A DNA stretch of 64,000 bases from Yamadazyma tenuis (GCF_029203305.1 NC_089464.1:248001-312000); one strand, 5' to 3'; shown: positions 17,190 to 27,603, counted from the stretch's first letter. A program made the numbers and translations. Notes: a model not told the origin generated them from the sequence alone.

Positions 17190-20159
17190 ATGGCCCCAAC
17201 CAAGGAATTCGACCCTCCACGAGACGAGGAGCTTCTACCGAGTGTTCCTCTTCCTGAGTTGATCACCTATATTCTACCGGATTTCTCGGCCTTCAAGCAT
17301 TTCCAGCGGGATTTCGAACAACTGAATGAGTTCCATTTGATCGAGTACACCAAAACCACAGGATTCGATATATATTTGGTGGAACAATGGGTCAACAACC
17401 GCCTGATAGGTTCTCTCATATCCACTTACACGGGAAATACCAATAACGAGGTCCGGGTCGTTAAACTCACGGTGGTCAAAAAACCGTCTAAATTTTACCC
17501 TATACGATTCCAAGAATATTTGAGTGAACTAGTCACAAACCATGCAAAACTTAAACAGATGAACTTGCCACCCGAAGATAGTGAAAATCAAGAGAGCGAA
17601 GTCAGGAATCCTTCGGTCGGTGGAAGCAATGAAGAGTATTTGTTCATCACCAATATCACTTCCTTACCATCACATTTGAGTTTAATCCCTATATTGGGAG
17701 GTGATATTAGAGTCGTGGAAGATGAATTTGTGGTGAACTCTAACTTGAAGAGACTCCGGTGCAGTGGAAGATCTATTTCCTTGATCACCCCCAAGATCTC
17801 TGATGCCAATGAAGACAAATTCAGACGGATGTACCGAATCTATAACTTGAACGTTCCCATTAAGTTTGCGGTTAGAGAATTGATCAACATTATCCAAACG
17901 TGTTTGTTTTATTTCGATCTTTTGGATGCCCGGTACTGTGATGGGCTATTATGCAACAAGACTGAAGAAGCCATAATAAATTGGTGGAATTTGATAGGTT
18001 TACCGCATTTCAACATCAGACCTAACCACAGCGATGGTATTTTGCCTTCACGTACAGTGGCGGCCATTATCAGTTTGACCATAAGCATCAAGATTCGACT
18101 TCAAATTTTTGGTGGCTGTGACGTACCAAAAGATCCCTTTGACTTTGAAAACTTTATGATCTCCATTGGCGAATTCCAAAGACAAGTTAAGTTGGAGAAG
18201 AAGAGAAAGTTGGATATTGAAACTCTAGGTAAACTTTTCTACATCACCAGCCAAAAGATAAATCCCGACAGAGAAAAGCACAAAATTGATTACGAAGCTG
18301 GAGATATTTCCATCGAAAATATCAGCACTAATTCTTTTGCAACTGGGGCAATCTTTCCCTCGACTCCCCAGAAGAAAAACAAGAGCTACACCAAAGAAAT
18401 CAGAAAATTGACGAGTGCTGTGAAAAACACCGTCCAAGATAGAATCTCTACTGTTAATAAGCCTGATGACGGGATAAAGACTGAAGCTTCCCCCAACAAG
18501 ACTTCGGGAAGATTGAGAGAACGGTTAGCCAAGCTTGGTGAATCAAGTAATCCATCTGAAGTTGAAACCTTGAACTTGGAATTGTTGGTCAATAATCATT
18601 TGGTTGGCAGAACTTTAAAAAGATTATGGTATGGGTTGAGTGAACATAAAACGGACGCTTCATTGTTGTTGGATAAAGATCCCCTGGTGAGAAAAGATTT
18701 GTTGACAAGTCCTCGGCTTACTTCTGTTCGTTCTTTTGATCACCATTCTCATCACCCAACCAGCCCCACTCAAATGACTCGTCCACAAAGTCCACCAAAC
18801 CATGGTCATGGTTCACATCATCATTCCCATTTGGATCCCCATGGGAGCCATCATCACAGCACAAACAAGCTTTATAAGTTTGTTAGTTTGAGAGATTCGA
18901 TTGCTAATACCCAGAAGATATACTATGAAACCTCTAGGTATTCAAGAGGTCTCAACCGGATGAAGCTTGGCTTACAAAGAAATTTATTACTTCCTCAGCA
19001 AAAGAAGCTTTATCCTAACGCTTCAGCATTGAGAAGATCACATACCCAGAAATTTAATCCCAACTTGATCAATTCTTTGTCCACTGTGGATGCATTATTG
19101 AAGATCCCATCCGATAATTCAGATGATGCTAAGAAACCTAACTTCATCATTAAGGAACAACCCCCCAAAAAGTGTTCAGCACCTAACTCTCAGGACATCA
19201 TTGTTAGGTTTGACAAGGGATTGAACAGAAGAAATTCGTTCCCCTTTGTTCAAGATCTGGGGGAAACTAATTTAAACTTGTTGGAGTTGACATACGAAGG
19301 AGGTGCGGAGATCTGCAAGAAGTCGACTTTAGTGAGGCGCCATAGCCATTCGATTCTTCAAGAATACGACTCTGATTTGATCACTTTAGAAAAGGTTTCG
19401 GTCAATTACTTGAATGATATGAAGTGTTTGATAGAGTCTGACATTTACAAAAAAAGCCTTCAAGAGGAAAATTCTGGTATGAATAACCTGACTCTTGAAA
19501 AGAAGTATAAGAATTTGGACAGTGATCTTCAGAAGTTGAAGTCAAATAACAAGCAGTTGTGCACTAGTAAAGCCAAACTACACAATGAAGATTTACCAAG
19601 TGTAATTGAGGCAAACATGAGAAATCTTTCTCCTAACATTGACAGACTCGTATATGAGTCAAGAATCATTATCAAACGGATCAATGAACTCGAACAAAAC
19701 TCCAAAATATTAAAAGCAAAATCTAAAGATCAAAGTTACACCAAGATAAATAATATCGTCAACGACTTGATTTACCTGCACCGGTTTCACCGAGTATTCA
19801 AAAACCAAGAAGAGAGAACAGAAATTTTACTCAAACTAACCGGGGGCAATGAAGAAATGGTCCAAATGGTTGAACGTGAAATAAACCATGAAGAAGAATC
19901 AGCAGGATTCTTTCGAATCTTTGTGATGTTCTTGTGGGAAATGATCATTTTGATATTTCAGCTATTCAAGTTTGATAGGTCAAAGATGAATCTTGATAGA
20001 ATCAGGCAAACTTGGGTAAAGCTTGATCCTAATAGGAAATATATTAATAGGGCATACGAATTCGTGGGGTATGAACCTACTGGATCCAGTGAAAGCGGAT
20101 CTCGAAGTTCAAGGAGAGGATCTACTTTCAGCTCCTCTGGTACCGTCAACGAAGACTAA
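17190..20159 (+). CDS. STB6: STB6/STB2-like Sin3-binding protein
   Basis: This 989-aa protein begins with a conserved block (LPDFSAFKHF... FDIYLVEQWVNNR...STYTGN) that resembles the N-terminus of Saccharomyces Stb6/Stb2. Those proteins were found as binders of the Sin3 histone-deacetylase scaffold. A second conserved block lies near residues 260-340 (INWWNLIGLPHFNIRP...). The middle is low-complexity, with a His-rich stretch near residues 516-560. A basic block with RYSRGLNRMKLGLQRN follows, then coiled coil at about residues 740-860. A single strongly hydrophobic segment lies at about 906-925 near the C-terminus. Saccharomyces Stb6 is shorter (about 766 aa). The family call rests on remembered motifs and is moderately sure. 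A membrane segment is unexpected for a nuclear corepressor partner, so the actual site of action is open. Confidence 0.7.
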   Translation: MAPTKEFDPPRDEELLPSVPLPELITYILPDFSAFKHFQRDFEQLNEFHLIEYTKTTGFDIYLVEQWVNNRLIGSLISTYTGNTNNEVRVVKLTVVKKPSKFYPIRFQEYLSELVTNHAKLKQMNLPPEDSENQESEVRNPSVGGSNEEYLFITNITSLPSHLSLIPILGGDIRVVEDEFVVNSNLKRLRCSGRSISLITPKISDANEDKFRRMYRIYNLNVPIKFAVRELINIIQTCLFYFDLLDARYCDGLLCNKTEEAIINWWNLIGLPHFNIRPNHSDGILPSRTVAAIISLTISIKIRLQIFGGCDVPKDPFDFENFMISIGEFQRQVKLEKKRKLDIETLGKLFYITSQKINPDREKHKIDYEAGDISIENISTNSFATGAIFPSTPQKKNKSYTKEIRKLTSAVKNTVQDRISTVNKPDDGIKTEASPNKTSGRLRERLAKLGESSNPSEVETLNLELLVNNHLVGRTLKRLWYGLSEHKTDASLLLDKDPLVRKDLLTSPRLTSVRSFDHHSHHPTSPTQMTRPQSPPNHGHGSHHHSHLDPHGSHHHSTNKLYKFVSLRDSIANTQKIYYETSRYSRGLNRMKLGLQRNLLLPQQKKLYPNASALRRSHTQKFNPNLINSLSTVDALLKIPSDNSDDAKKPNFIIKEQPPKKCSAPNSQDIIVRFDKGLNRRNSFPFVQDLGETNLNLLELTYEGGAEICKKSTLVRRHSHSILQEYDSDLITLEKVSVNYLNDMKCLIESDIYKKSLQEENSGMNNLTLEKKYKNLDSDLQKLKSNNKQLCTSKAKLHNEDLPSVIEANMRNLSPNIDRLVYESRIIIKRINELEQNSKILKAKSKDQSYTKINNIVNDLIYLHRFHRVFKNQEERTEILLKLTGGNEEMVQMVEREINHEEESAGFFRIFVMFLWEMIILIFQLFKFDRSKMNLDRIRQTWVKLDPNRKYINRAYEFVGYEPTGSSESGSRSSRRGSTFSSSGTVNED

Positions 20160-20228
20160 AAAAGGGCATAGCATTGTAGATATAGGTGAATAATTCTACA
20201 GACATTAATACAAAGGCAACGTAATAAT

Positions 20229-20852
20229 TCATGAACTAACAAAAGTATGATGTATCTGGTTGAGTTTCTGTATGATTTGATTTAGGTTCTCTTGATATTC
20301 AGTTGACAGGAGGATTTCGTAGTTCTGTTCGATTTGCTTGCGTAATTGCTCCATTAACAACTCCACACTTTGAAGATTTTTCTTCATCTCCACGTTGTTG
20401 ATATGTAAGGACAAAATGTTCAGCTTCAAAAAGTCATCCACATAGTGAACAACTCGGTTATTGATTGCCGTATAATCATCTTTGGTGATTTTAGGCTTAT
20501 TTTCCATGTACTCCTTCACGCTGTACACCATTTCGGAATTATGATTGACCAACTCGGAAATCTTCTGTCGTATATACTCCTGTTTCTGAATATCCATAAC
20601 CAATTGCAGCCTTTGTACTTCGAGGTTTCGAATCATTTGCGTTTCGGCATCAACTGAAGTCTGTGACTGGGAGTTTCCGTTCCCATTAATTGTTCTAACC
20701 TCTCTCAAAAACCCCGGGAGTTCGTTCTCTGGAACCAATTTTTTCGACAAACGTTCCAAGGTTTCCACCTGTGTGGTGGTATCCAGGAGCTGTGTGGCCA
20801 AGTTGGAGATCAAGTCGCCCAACTTCAGGCCGATATCGCCAAATTCCTCCAT
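20229..20852 (-). CDS. Unrecognised small coiled-coil protein
   Basis: This 207-aa protein is almost entirely helical and charged. Heptad-like segments lie at about residues 1-40, 70-125 and 130-200, with a Gly/Asn/Gln-rich gap near 55-65. There is no signal peptide, membrane segment, Cys/His cluster or catalytic motif. Such proteins in yeasts are often fast-evolving subunits of kinetochore, BLOC-type, mediator or tethering complexes, but no specific family could be recognised. It converges with the STB6-like gene (69 bp apart) and diverges from SEC13 (278 bp). The ATG at 20852 is the only sensible start, and the length and clean frame support a real gene. Confidence 0.75.
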   Translation of the reverse strand: MEEFGDIGLKLGDLISNLATQLLDTTTQVETLERLSKKLVPENELPGFLREVRTINGNGNSQSQTSVDAETQMIRNLEVQRLQLVMDIQKQEYIRQKISELVNHNSEMVYSVKEYMENKPKITKDDYTAINNRVVHYVDDFLKLNILSLHINNVEMKKNLQSVELLMEQLRKQIEQNYEILLSTEYQENLNQIIQKLNQIHHTFVSS

Positions 20853-21130
20853 GAGTAGCCTCTTCCGTCAATAGCTATGGGGCGCGCATTCCGGGTAAAC
20901 GCACTCGACTGATGATAATGGAAAAACAAAATTCAAGTCTCAAATCGAAACGACAGCAACACGTCTGGATAGAAAAGTAATTGTTTTTCATCTATCTGAC
21001 GATATCATATTGATCTCGCTATCTCTAGAACTGTGATCCTAAGTGTCAGCCCAAATCGATCAATCTTGAAATCATTCAATCTTCGATCCAATTCACAAAT
21101 CACACAACTACAAATAAAAAATACTCAACA

Positions 21131-22018
21131 ATGGTTACAATTGGTAACGCCCATGATGATTTGATTCATGATGCAGTTTTGGATTACTACGGTAAGAGAT
21201 TGGCGACCTGTTCTTCAGATAATACCATCAAGTTATTTGACATCGAAGGTGAATCCTATAAATTGGTGGAAACTTTGGTGGGCCACGAAGGTCCTGTGTG
21301 GCAAGTTTCCTGGGCCCATCCCAAATTCGGGTCCATTTTGGCCTCCTGCTCCTATGATGGCAAAGCTTTGATCTGGAAAGAACAACCAGAAACTAGACAA
21401 TGGTCAATTATAGCTGAACATAAGGTTCATCAAGCTAGTGTTAATTCGGTATCTTGGGCTCCTCATGAATTGGGAGCCGTGTTATTATGCTCTTCTTCTG
21501 ATGGAAAAGTCTCCGTGGTTGATTTCAAAGATGACGGAACCTCATCGCATGTTATATTCGATGCTCACGCTATAGGAGTGAACTCTGCATCATGGGCTCC
21601 AATTACTAGTGTTGATTCCAAGTCTCCAACACCTGAAAGAAAGTTTGTCACTTGTGGATCAGACAATTTGGCTAAGATTTGGAAATTCAGTGCCAAGGAC
21701 AATAAGTACGTTGAAGAAGCCAGATTGGAAGGTCACAGTGATTGGGTTCGGGATGTATCCTGGTCTCCGTCGGTTTTAATTCGGTCTTACATTGCAACTG
21801 CCTCTCAAGACCGTACGGTGTTGATTTGGAGCCAAGACAAATCTGGAAAATGGCAGAAACAACTTTTGACCGATGAAAAATTCCCAGACGTTTGTTGGAG
21901 ATGTTCATGGTCTTTGTCGGGCAATATATTAGCAGTATCGGGAGGTGATAATAAGGTCAGCTTGTGGAAAGAAAATTTACAAGGAAAATGGGAGTCCGCC
22001 GGAGAAGTGGATCAGTAA
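21131..22018 (+). CDS. SEC13: SEC13, COPII coat / nuclear pore / SEACAT WD40 protein
   Basis: Sec13 forms the outer COPII cage with Sec31, and is also a subunit of the Nup84 nuclear pore complex and of the SEA complex. The 295-aa product consists of six WD40 blades. It starts with the canonical N-terminus ([20 protein letters not shown]) and continues with [17 protein letters not shown] and [17 protein letters not shown]. Length matches the family (297 in Saccharomyces). I found no in-frame CTG codon on reading through it, as expected for a well-expressed gene in a CTG-Ser yeast. It diverges from the coiled-coil gene and converges with PNP1. Confidence 0.97.
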   Translation: MVTIGNAHDDLIHDAVLDYYGKRLATCSSDNTIKLFDIEGESYKLVETLVGHEGPVWQVSWAHPKFGSILASCSYDGKALIWKEQPETRQWSIIAEHKVHQASVNSVSWAPHELGAVLLCSSSDGKVSVVDFKDDGTSSHVIFDAHAIGVNSASWAPITSVDSKSPTPERKFVTCGSDNLAKIWKFSAKDNKYVEEARLEGHSDWVRDVSWSPSVLIRSYIATASQDRTVLIWSQDKSGKWQKQLLTDEKFPDVCWRCSWSLSGNILAVSGGDNKVSLWKENLQGKWESAGEVDQ

Positions 22019-22142
22019 GTTGTATAATGAATGCCCAATAGTATAATGCCCCAACAGATGAGCCAAATAACCCTCGAATCCAAAAAAACCTAAATTAGAG
22101 TATTTAGAGTGTCAAAATAGTAATAATATCAGTTATTCATAC

Positions 22143-23063
22143 CTATAATTGGTTGATCGTAGCTTCAAAGATCTTTTGCACATCCTTGGATGCTTCATTG
22201 GCAGCTTCCAAGACTTCTTCATGATTGGCCATTCCCTCATCTAGCCTCACTGGGCTCTCGTCTAAGGCACTGGGAGGTTTTTCACCAACTCCAACGTTTG
22301 TAATTAATGATAAAGCCAACACTTTCAATTGACTATGACGGGCTACAACAACCTCGGGGACAGTGGACATCCCCACCGCATCACCACCTAAAGTTCTAAT
22401 CATTCTTACTTCCGCTCTCGATTCATAAGTTGGTCCGGCTGCAAAAAAGTAGACTCCTTCATGAACAGTTCTATCAATTCCCAACTTCTTCTTGGATTTA
22501 AAGAAAAGTCGTCTCAAATCGAAATCATAGGCATCAGATAAAGGTAAAAATCTAGGTCCATACTCAACTAAATTAGGTCCTCTTAAAGCATTAAACCCAG
22601 CAAATCCCGGGAAATTGATATGGTCGTTGATAAGCATTAAGTCTCCTACTTTGAAGTCACTATTGACCCCACCAGCTGCATTTGTCACCACCACCGTTTC
22701 AATGTCAATTGCCTTGGCTAATCTTATAGGAAAGGTGGTTTCTTGGAAGGTGTATCCTTCATAAAAATGTAATCTTCCGACCATACACATAACTGGAACC
22801 TTGTTATCACCTATTAACCCAAACACCAATTTACCAGCATGTCCGGAGACAGTTGAAGATTTAAAACCAGGAATCTCTTCATACCTAAGTTCAATCCGGG
22901 GTTCTTGTAAGATATTCACTATTCCTCCCAAACCGGATCCACAGATGATCATCACACGGGGCTTCCTCAATTGCTCATATTTTAGTAGCTTGGCTTTTAC
23001 CGTGTTTGCTGCTTCCTCAATAGTTATGGAGTATTCATTAACATCAAATATGCCTGAGCTCAT
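22143..23063 (-). CDS. PNP1: PNP1 purine nucleoside phosphorylase
   Basis: Pnp1 cleaves inosine and guanosine with phosphate to give the base and ribose-1-phosphate in purine salvage. The 306-aa protein shows the trimeric PNP/MTAP family hallmarks. These include the phosphate-binding GSGLGG near residue 42, GRLHFYEGY near 119, VVTNAAGGVN near 150, and the purine-site segment with GPTYESRAEVRMIRTLGGDAVGMSTVPE near 210-240. Length matches the Saccharomyces enzyme (311). Only 76 bp separate its ATG from the stop of SPT21, so its promoter must be short or lie within the SPT21 3' region. It converges with SEC13 (124 bp). Confidence 0.97.
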   Translation of the reverse strand: MSSGIFDVNEYSITIEEAANTVKAKLLKYEQLRKPRVMIICGSGLGGIVNILQEPRIELRYEEIPGFKSSTVSGHAGKLVFGLIGDNKVPVMCMVGRLHFYEGYTFQETTFPIRLAKAIDIETVVVTNAAGGVNSDFKVGDLMLINDHINFPGFAGFNALRGPNLVEYGPRFLPLSDAYDFDLRRLFFKSKKKLGIDRTVHEGVYFFAAGPTYESRAEVRMIRTLGGDAVGMSTVPEVVVARHSQLKVLALSLITNVGVGEKPPSALDESPVRLDEGMANHEEVLEAANEASKDVQKIFEATINQL

Positions 23064-23139
23064 GATGAATCAAAGATAGAGCTTTTCAGAACCGCGAGTT
23101 TTTAGATGCAAATATCTATTAATGCTGTATATACTACAA

Positions 23140-25692
23140 TTATTTTGATTGCTGCTGATTTATCCTGTTGGACTTCTTAGAGTATTCGAGATGCTGTTCC
23201 CGAGATTGCACCTGCTGTGAGTGTGACTTCTGATGAATGTCATCACTGAAGATTTCACTTCCTGGAGAGGAACTGTGGGTCCCAAGCCGTTTATTTTGGT
23301 ACAACGATAACACCAGGTTTGTTGTATCATTACGGGTGGCTTCAGGTTGAGGTGAATCACTCTTGTAGTTTGGGTGATGCTTGTGTAGGTTTCTTATTTC
23401 ATCTTCAATAATTTCAAGACTAGCTTCATCCAAAAAAGTATCGAGCTTATCGTCAGAAGAGCTCTTTGTTGCAAGTAAAGGAGACGACGGCATGGTTGTA
23501 GTCACCAGTTTGGTCTTATTCAATCGTGGTGATCTTCTGGTACTGAAGGTCTTCATTTGTGGTAAGCCAGGGTGAACTTTCAGACCTTTACTGTCTCTTA
23601 CATTTGAACCACTCTTAGATGGAATTGTGTCATTATTGGATTCATGCTTGGACATGCTCGTATCAAGAGGAGTCACTTGATCTTTGGGCGTAGGATTTTC
23701 ACCAAACAAACTATTCATCCATTCATTGTGATGGTCAATTGGACTGGATCTTTGAGTCGGAGGTGCATGATTGAAAGATCTAATGATCATCTTTTCAAAA
23801 TCATCTGTCCCATTCCTAGCAGGAGAACTCGAATTATGGAATTGGGTAACGTCAATTGGAGGACAGTTTTCTTTATCATCACTACCTTGGTCAATGTTAA
23901 TCACTCTCGTGTTCGATTTTGTGGCCATCATAGGCGGTGTTACGTCTTGCAAATCTTGAGGTAATGGGTCAATATCTGTTAAAGGCCCACCAAAATTGTT
24001 CAACTGGTTAATGAAGTCACTCAAATCGTTTTGAGTACCAAATCTTGTGTTCTGGATAACTTGATTTATTTCGGAAGGAGTATGAGATGGTGTAGCAAAC
24101 TTATGACTGGCCATAGACACCATTGGAGAAGATGCAATTTGACCAGGTCTTCTGTTTGGAGCCTGGAAATGCTTATCATGAAACCTGAATTCTTCATCAC
24201 CCTTGTCTACCTTGTCCTCTTCCTGACCTTCCCTTTCTTCTCTTTCCTTTAATTCTCTCTTGTATTTTTGCTGCTTGAGGTATTTCTTCACAACTGCTTC
24301 TGGCCTCATGAAACCCTTGTTACGTAAAAATAAGTAACAAGCATTACACAAAGGTCCGAACATTCCTTCGTAGTTCTTCTTGTTGAATTCTTTGGAGTTT
24401 CGGATTTCAAAATAATTAGGATGGAAATTCATTTCAAAGTATCTCCATGTTATACTTTCTTCTGTTACACAATTGGGGTTCACACATAACAAACCATGAT
24501 TCTCTGGTAATTTGGTGCCCGGAATAGTATGGGTTTTCTTGCTGTCTAAATCTTCAAGATCAGGTAAAGAATGGAACCCATGCTTTCTATCGTTACTAGG
24601 TTTGTATGGTGGTTGTTGTGGTGTATAAGGAGAATTGTCAGCTTCTACTGCATCTTCAATGTCGTCTTCGTCATCTTCATCTTCCGCATCCACTGTTTGA
24701 GCGCTGTTTTCATTATATTCGGTATCATCAGTGTCACTGGATCCTTCTTCATGTATGGGAGATGATATCATCAATGGAGTATGTCTGTTTGTGACCATTG
24801 ATCTTGTTCTCATGGCTCTCATAGGTTCAATCATAGAATTGGATCTGGTAGCTACTGACGCACCACTAGCTCCTGAAGCATATCCTCTGACTTGGTTTTG
24901 ATAAGACTGTTTTCTTCTCCTCAAAACCTTGGGCTTGGCAATCACCTGAGCATCCACAAAAGATGCCAGCTTAAACCGATCCAATACGCTTTGTGGATCA
25001 TACTTTGAAGGAGTGTTGAGCTTGTCAGCATTTCTTATACTGTACATGTGGTTATTGTAGATTTGAGGAAATGCTGGTAAAGACTTGGTTCTGGTGGCCT
25101 TTACTGGAGCAGTGTAACTACTTCTCTGGGCCTTTTGTTGTCTGTATTCATTTGAAAGATCCACTTCGGCAGACCGTTTCAGTTGTTGTTGTTGCAGTTG
25201 TGACTGTTGTTGGGAAATCTTAGGAGTGGCAGAAGCTGAAGAGTGTTCTCTCTCAATCGTATGTAATTTCAACCTTATTTCCAATGTAAGGGAAGACGAA
25301 TCACTCTTCTTACCAAATAAAAAGTTTGCAGAGACATTCTGACAAACCCTGCCAGGTATCAACGTGGATTCTGAATCCTGAAGCAATTCTGAAAAAATTC
25401 CATGAGATACAAAAGGTTCGTCCGGTTGTTCCGTCAAATCCTTGTAGTAAACAGCATAGTCATGCGTTTGCAAATGGAAATTTTCGGGTGAGCTTGTTAT
25501 GATCTGTTTGATACAATGTTTCAAGTCGAAGCCTCCCAACATAATTAGTTCATCCACCATGGTATTTGTGGGGATTTCGGCCACTCTGACGTTGTGCATA
25601 CCACTAGATCGTGATAAGAACACAGTGGGATTATCATTGAAGGAATACAAGACTTTCACTTGCATTCTTCTTTGTTCAACATCACCATCCAT
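23140..25692 (-). CDS. SPT21: SPT21/Ams2-type histone gene regulator with GATA-like zinc finger
   Basis: Spt21 in Saccharomyces and its relative Ams2 in fission yeast activate histone genes. The 850-aa product opens with a conserved domain of about 155 residues (VKVLYSFNDNPTVFLSRS...). It ends near SANFLFGKKSDSSSLTLEIRLKLH, which resembles the Spt21/Ams2 N-terminal domain. A GATA-like finger lies near residues 403-451. Its first cysteine pair is CVNPNC, followed by TWR, and its second pair is GPLCNACYLF, a strong GATA hallmark. The rest is low complexity, with Gln-rich and acidic stretches and many Ser-Pro sites. The assignment is by remembered family features. HIR2, another histone-gene regulator, lies 2.8 kb away. 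Confidence 0.78.
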   Translation of the reverse strand: MDGDVEQRRMQVKVLYSFNDNPTVFLSRSSGMHNVRVAEIPTNTMVDELIMLGGFDLKHCIKQIITSSPENFHLQTHDYAVYYKDLTEQPDEPFVSHGIFSELLQDSESTLIPGRVCQNVSANFLFGKKSDSSSLTLEIRLKLHTIEREHSSASATPKISQQQSQLQQQQLKRSAEVDLSNEYRQQKAQRSSYTAPVKATRTKSLPAFPQIYNNHMYSIRNADKLNTPSKYDPQSVLDRFKLASFVDAQVIAKPKVLRRRKQSYQNQVRGYASGASGASVATRSNSMIEPMRAMRTRSMVTNRHTPLMISSPIHEEGSSDTDDTEYNENSAQTVDAEDEDDEDDIEDAVEADNSPYTPQQPPYKPSNDRKHGFHSLPDLEDLDSKKTHTIPGTKLPENHGLLCVNPNCVTEESITWRYFEMNFHPNYFEIRNSKEFNKKNYEGMFGPLCNACYLFLRNKGFMRPEAVVKKYLKQQKYKRELKEREEREGQEEDKVDKGDEEFRFHDKHFQAPNRRPGQIASSPMVSMASHKFATPSHTPSEINQVIQNTRFGTQNDLSDFINQLNNFGGPLTDIDPLPQDLQDVTPPMMATKSNTRVINIDQGSDDKENCPPIDVTQFHNSSSPARNGTDDFEKMIIRSFNHAPPTQRSSPIDHHNEWMNSLFGENPTPKDQVTPLDTSMSKHESNNDTIPSKSGSNVRDSKGLKVHPGLPQMKTFSTRRSPRLNKTKLVTTTMPSSPLLATKSSSDDKLDTFLDEASLEIIEDEIRNLHKHHPNYKSDSPQPEATRNDTTNLVLSLYQNKRLGTHSSSPGSEIFSDDIHQKSHSQQVQSREQHLEYSKKSNRINQQQSK

Positions 25693-26261
25693 TTGTGTTT
25701 TTGTGGTTTGAAAGGGTTTTTATGGTTTGATTAAAAGGGGGGTCTCTCACAGTGAATAATACGTGGCTTTATGAGCTGGGTGAGTTATGTTATAGTTGGG
25801 CAACAACTGTGTGATGGGTATAATAAATAAAGTCAAAGCCCTATGGATGGTACAACTAGTAAGTGGAGGAAAAAATAAACAACTGGAAGCCATACAAAAC
25901 AAAATAAAAAAGATCGGTTACCGGATACAGGAAACACAGCGCTTTGCAATCACGAGAATCCCTTACTAACCAACCTACTTTGAGTATGTGTGTGTGTGGA
26001 AAAATATTCGAGTCTCGCTATCACAAATTGCACCTCTCAGAAAATGCGAAAGTAAACATAGAGACTCGTACATTTGGCGTTTCAATTTAATCATCGCGTC
26101 GCGATGGATTTTTTGCAGTAATTCTACAGGAGCTTTAGGAATGATTTTTACCTGTTTAGGGGGAGGCACCGAAACGTCAACGAGGTCGAATCGAAGTTTA
26201 CCTTGTGCTTGTATGTATGTACATGTATTTGGATTGTCTGCCGGAGGCTGAAATCCATGTT
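25693..26261. promoter_or_regulatory. Intergenic: SPT21 promoter region
   Basis: This 569-bp region lies between SPT21 and the 3' end of MSW1, both on the minus strand. It holds A-rich tracts near 25865-25915, a short GT repeat near 25986-25997 and an AAGGGGGG stretch near 25734 that contains an AGGGG stress-element core. No gene is supported in it. Confidence 0.4.
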
Positions 26262-27404
26262 TTAATCGAGTCCAATAAGCCGTTCAATTTCTTTCATATT
26301 GGGCCCAGCAATAGCTTTGGCCTTTTCCCGGCCCTTGTTCGTTACCTGTTCAAGGTACGCCACATCCGACATGAGGTCATCAAAAATATGCCGTTTGGGT
26401 TTGAACTCCTCCACAATCATCTCTGTCACGTGATCCTTCAATTGCTTGTGGTCCTTGACCCAATCAAGATCTTTGACAGTTTCGTCAATCGACTTTCTGG
26501 ACAACCCTGACACTATGTTGATCAAGTTCGACACCCCGGGCCTATTTTCAGGATCAAAATACACCTTTCCTTGGATGGAATCGGTGGCTGCTTTGCGGAT
26601 TTTTTTTGCAATGGAATCTGGTGTCTCAGTAATATATATACAAGAGTTCTGGTCGGCATCAGACTTTGACATTTTCTTGCTGGGGTTCTTTAAAGAGAGA
26701 ATCTTCTTGGTGGGTGTCAAAACAGACTTGGGAATAGGGAAAAAATCCGTTTTGTAGGTGCTGTTGAAGGCCTGAGCGATGGTTCTGGTCAACTCTAAAT
26801 GTTGGGCTTGGTCCTCGCCCACCGGCACATGGGTGGATTTGTAGATGAGCACGTCGGCCGACTGCAATATGGGGTACGTGAATACTCCTGCCTTGGTCTT
26901 CCCCATGGTTTCCAAATCGCTAATAGAGCTCATCTCATCAACCTTGGACTTCAGCTTCCATTGAGTCATCCGGTTCAATGCTCCCATACTCGTGAGACAA
27001 GTGAGCACCCACGAAAGCTGGGCATGCTCGGGGACACTCGACTGGTGATAAATGATACATCTTTCTGGACTTATACCTGTTGCCAAAAGACTGGCAATAG
27101 CTTCGTGTCTAGCATTTTTCAACACCTGTTGGTCTTTAACCGACGTTAACGCATGCAAGTCTGCCGTGCCAAAGATGTACCGAGTGCTGGGGTCCTCATC
27201 GGCCTGAGATATATCTTTCCAATTCGAAACAGCGCCTAGGTAGTTTCCCAAGTGTATTTTTCCAGTTGGCTGAATAAGGGAAAAAACAGTCGACCCGGAC
27301 GGAAACTTCTTGGTTTCTGTAACTGTAGCAGTTGTAAACATTCTGGTCAGCTTTATGCATGGCACCAAGGTCCCAACCACCCGCGTGGTGTATTTGGTTA
27401 TCAT
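26262..27404 (-). CDS. MSW1: MSW1 mitochondrial tryptophanyl-tRNA synthetase
   Basis: This class I synthetase charges mitochondrial tRNA-Trp. The 380-aa product has a short basic, hydroxylated N-terminus suitable for mitochondrial import. The catalytic fold follows, with the HIGH-equivalent motif in SLIQPTGKIHLGNYLG near residue 50 and the ATP-binding KMSKS loop (KKMSKSDAD) near 240. Other conserved patches are FGTADLHAL near 83 and VGEDQAQHLELTR near 195, the latter involved in Trp/ATP recognition in bacterial-type TrpRS. Length matches Saccharomyces Msw1 (379). It is clearly the bacterial-type organellar enzyme and not the cytosolic Wrs1. The ATG at 27404 gives a sensible presequence. Confidence 0.95.
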   Translation of the reverse strand: MITKYTTRVVGTLVPCIKLTRMFTTATVTETKKFPSGSTVFSLIQPTGKIHLGNYLGAVSNWKDISQADEDPSTRYIFGTADLHALTSVKDQQVLKNARHEAIASLLATGISPERCIIYHQSSVPEHAQLSWVLTCLTSMGALNRMTQWKLKSKVDEMSSISDLETMGKTKAGVFTYPILQSADVLIYKSTHVPVGEDQAQHLELTRTIAQAFNSTYKTDFFPIPKSVLTPTKKILSLKNPSKKMSKSDADQNSCIYITETPDSIAKKIRKAATDSIQGKVYFDPENRPGVSNLINIVSGLSRKSIDETVKDLDWVKDHKQLKDHVTEMIVEEFKPKRHIFDDLMSDVAYLEQVTNKGREKAKAIAGPNMKEIERLIGLD

Positions 27405-27603
27405 GGCGTGCTCAAACAGGTGTGGGATGTTCCTGAAAAAAATCCAATGCGAAAGAGACTACAGAGATTAGATTTGTGTGCATTTACTGTCATAGATCTG
27501 ATACTGTCGTATATTACATTCATTGATACCGCATGTCGGGAGAGGCGAGAATTAAGCTCCGGGAAATCCTGGTATGGTCTTATGCAAAAATATTGATAAA
27601 AGT

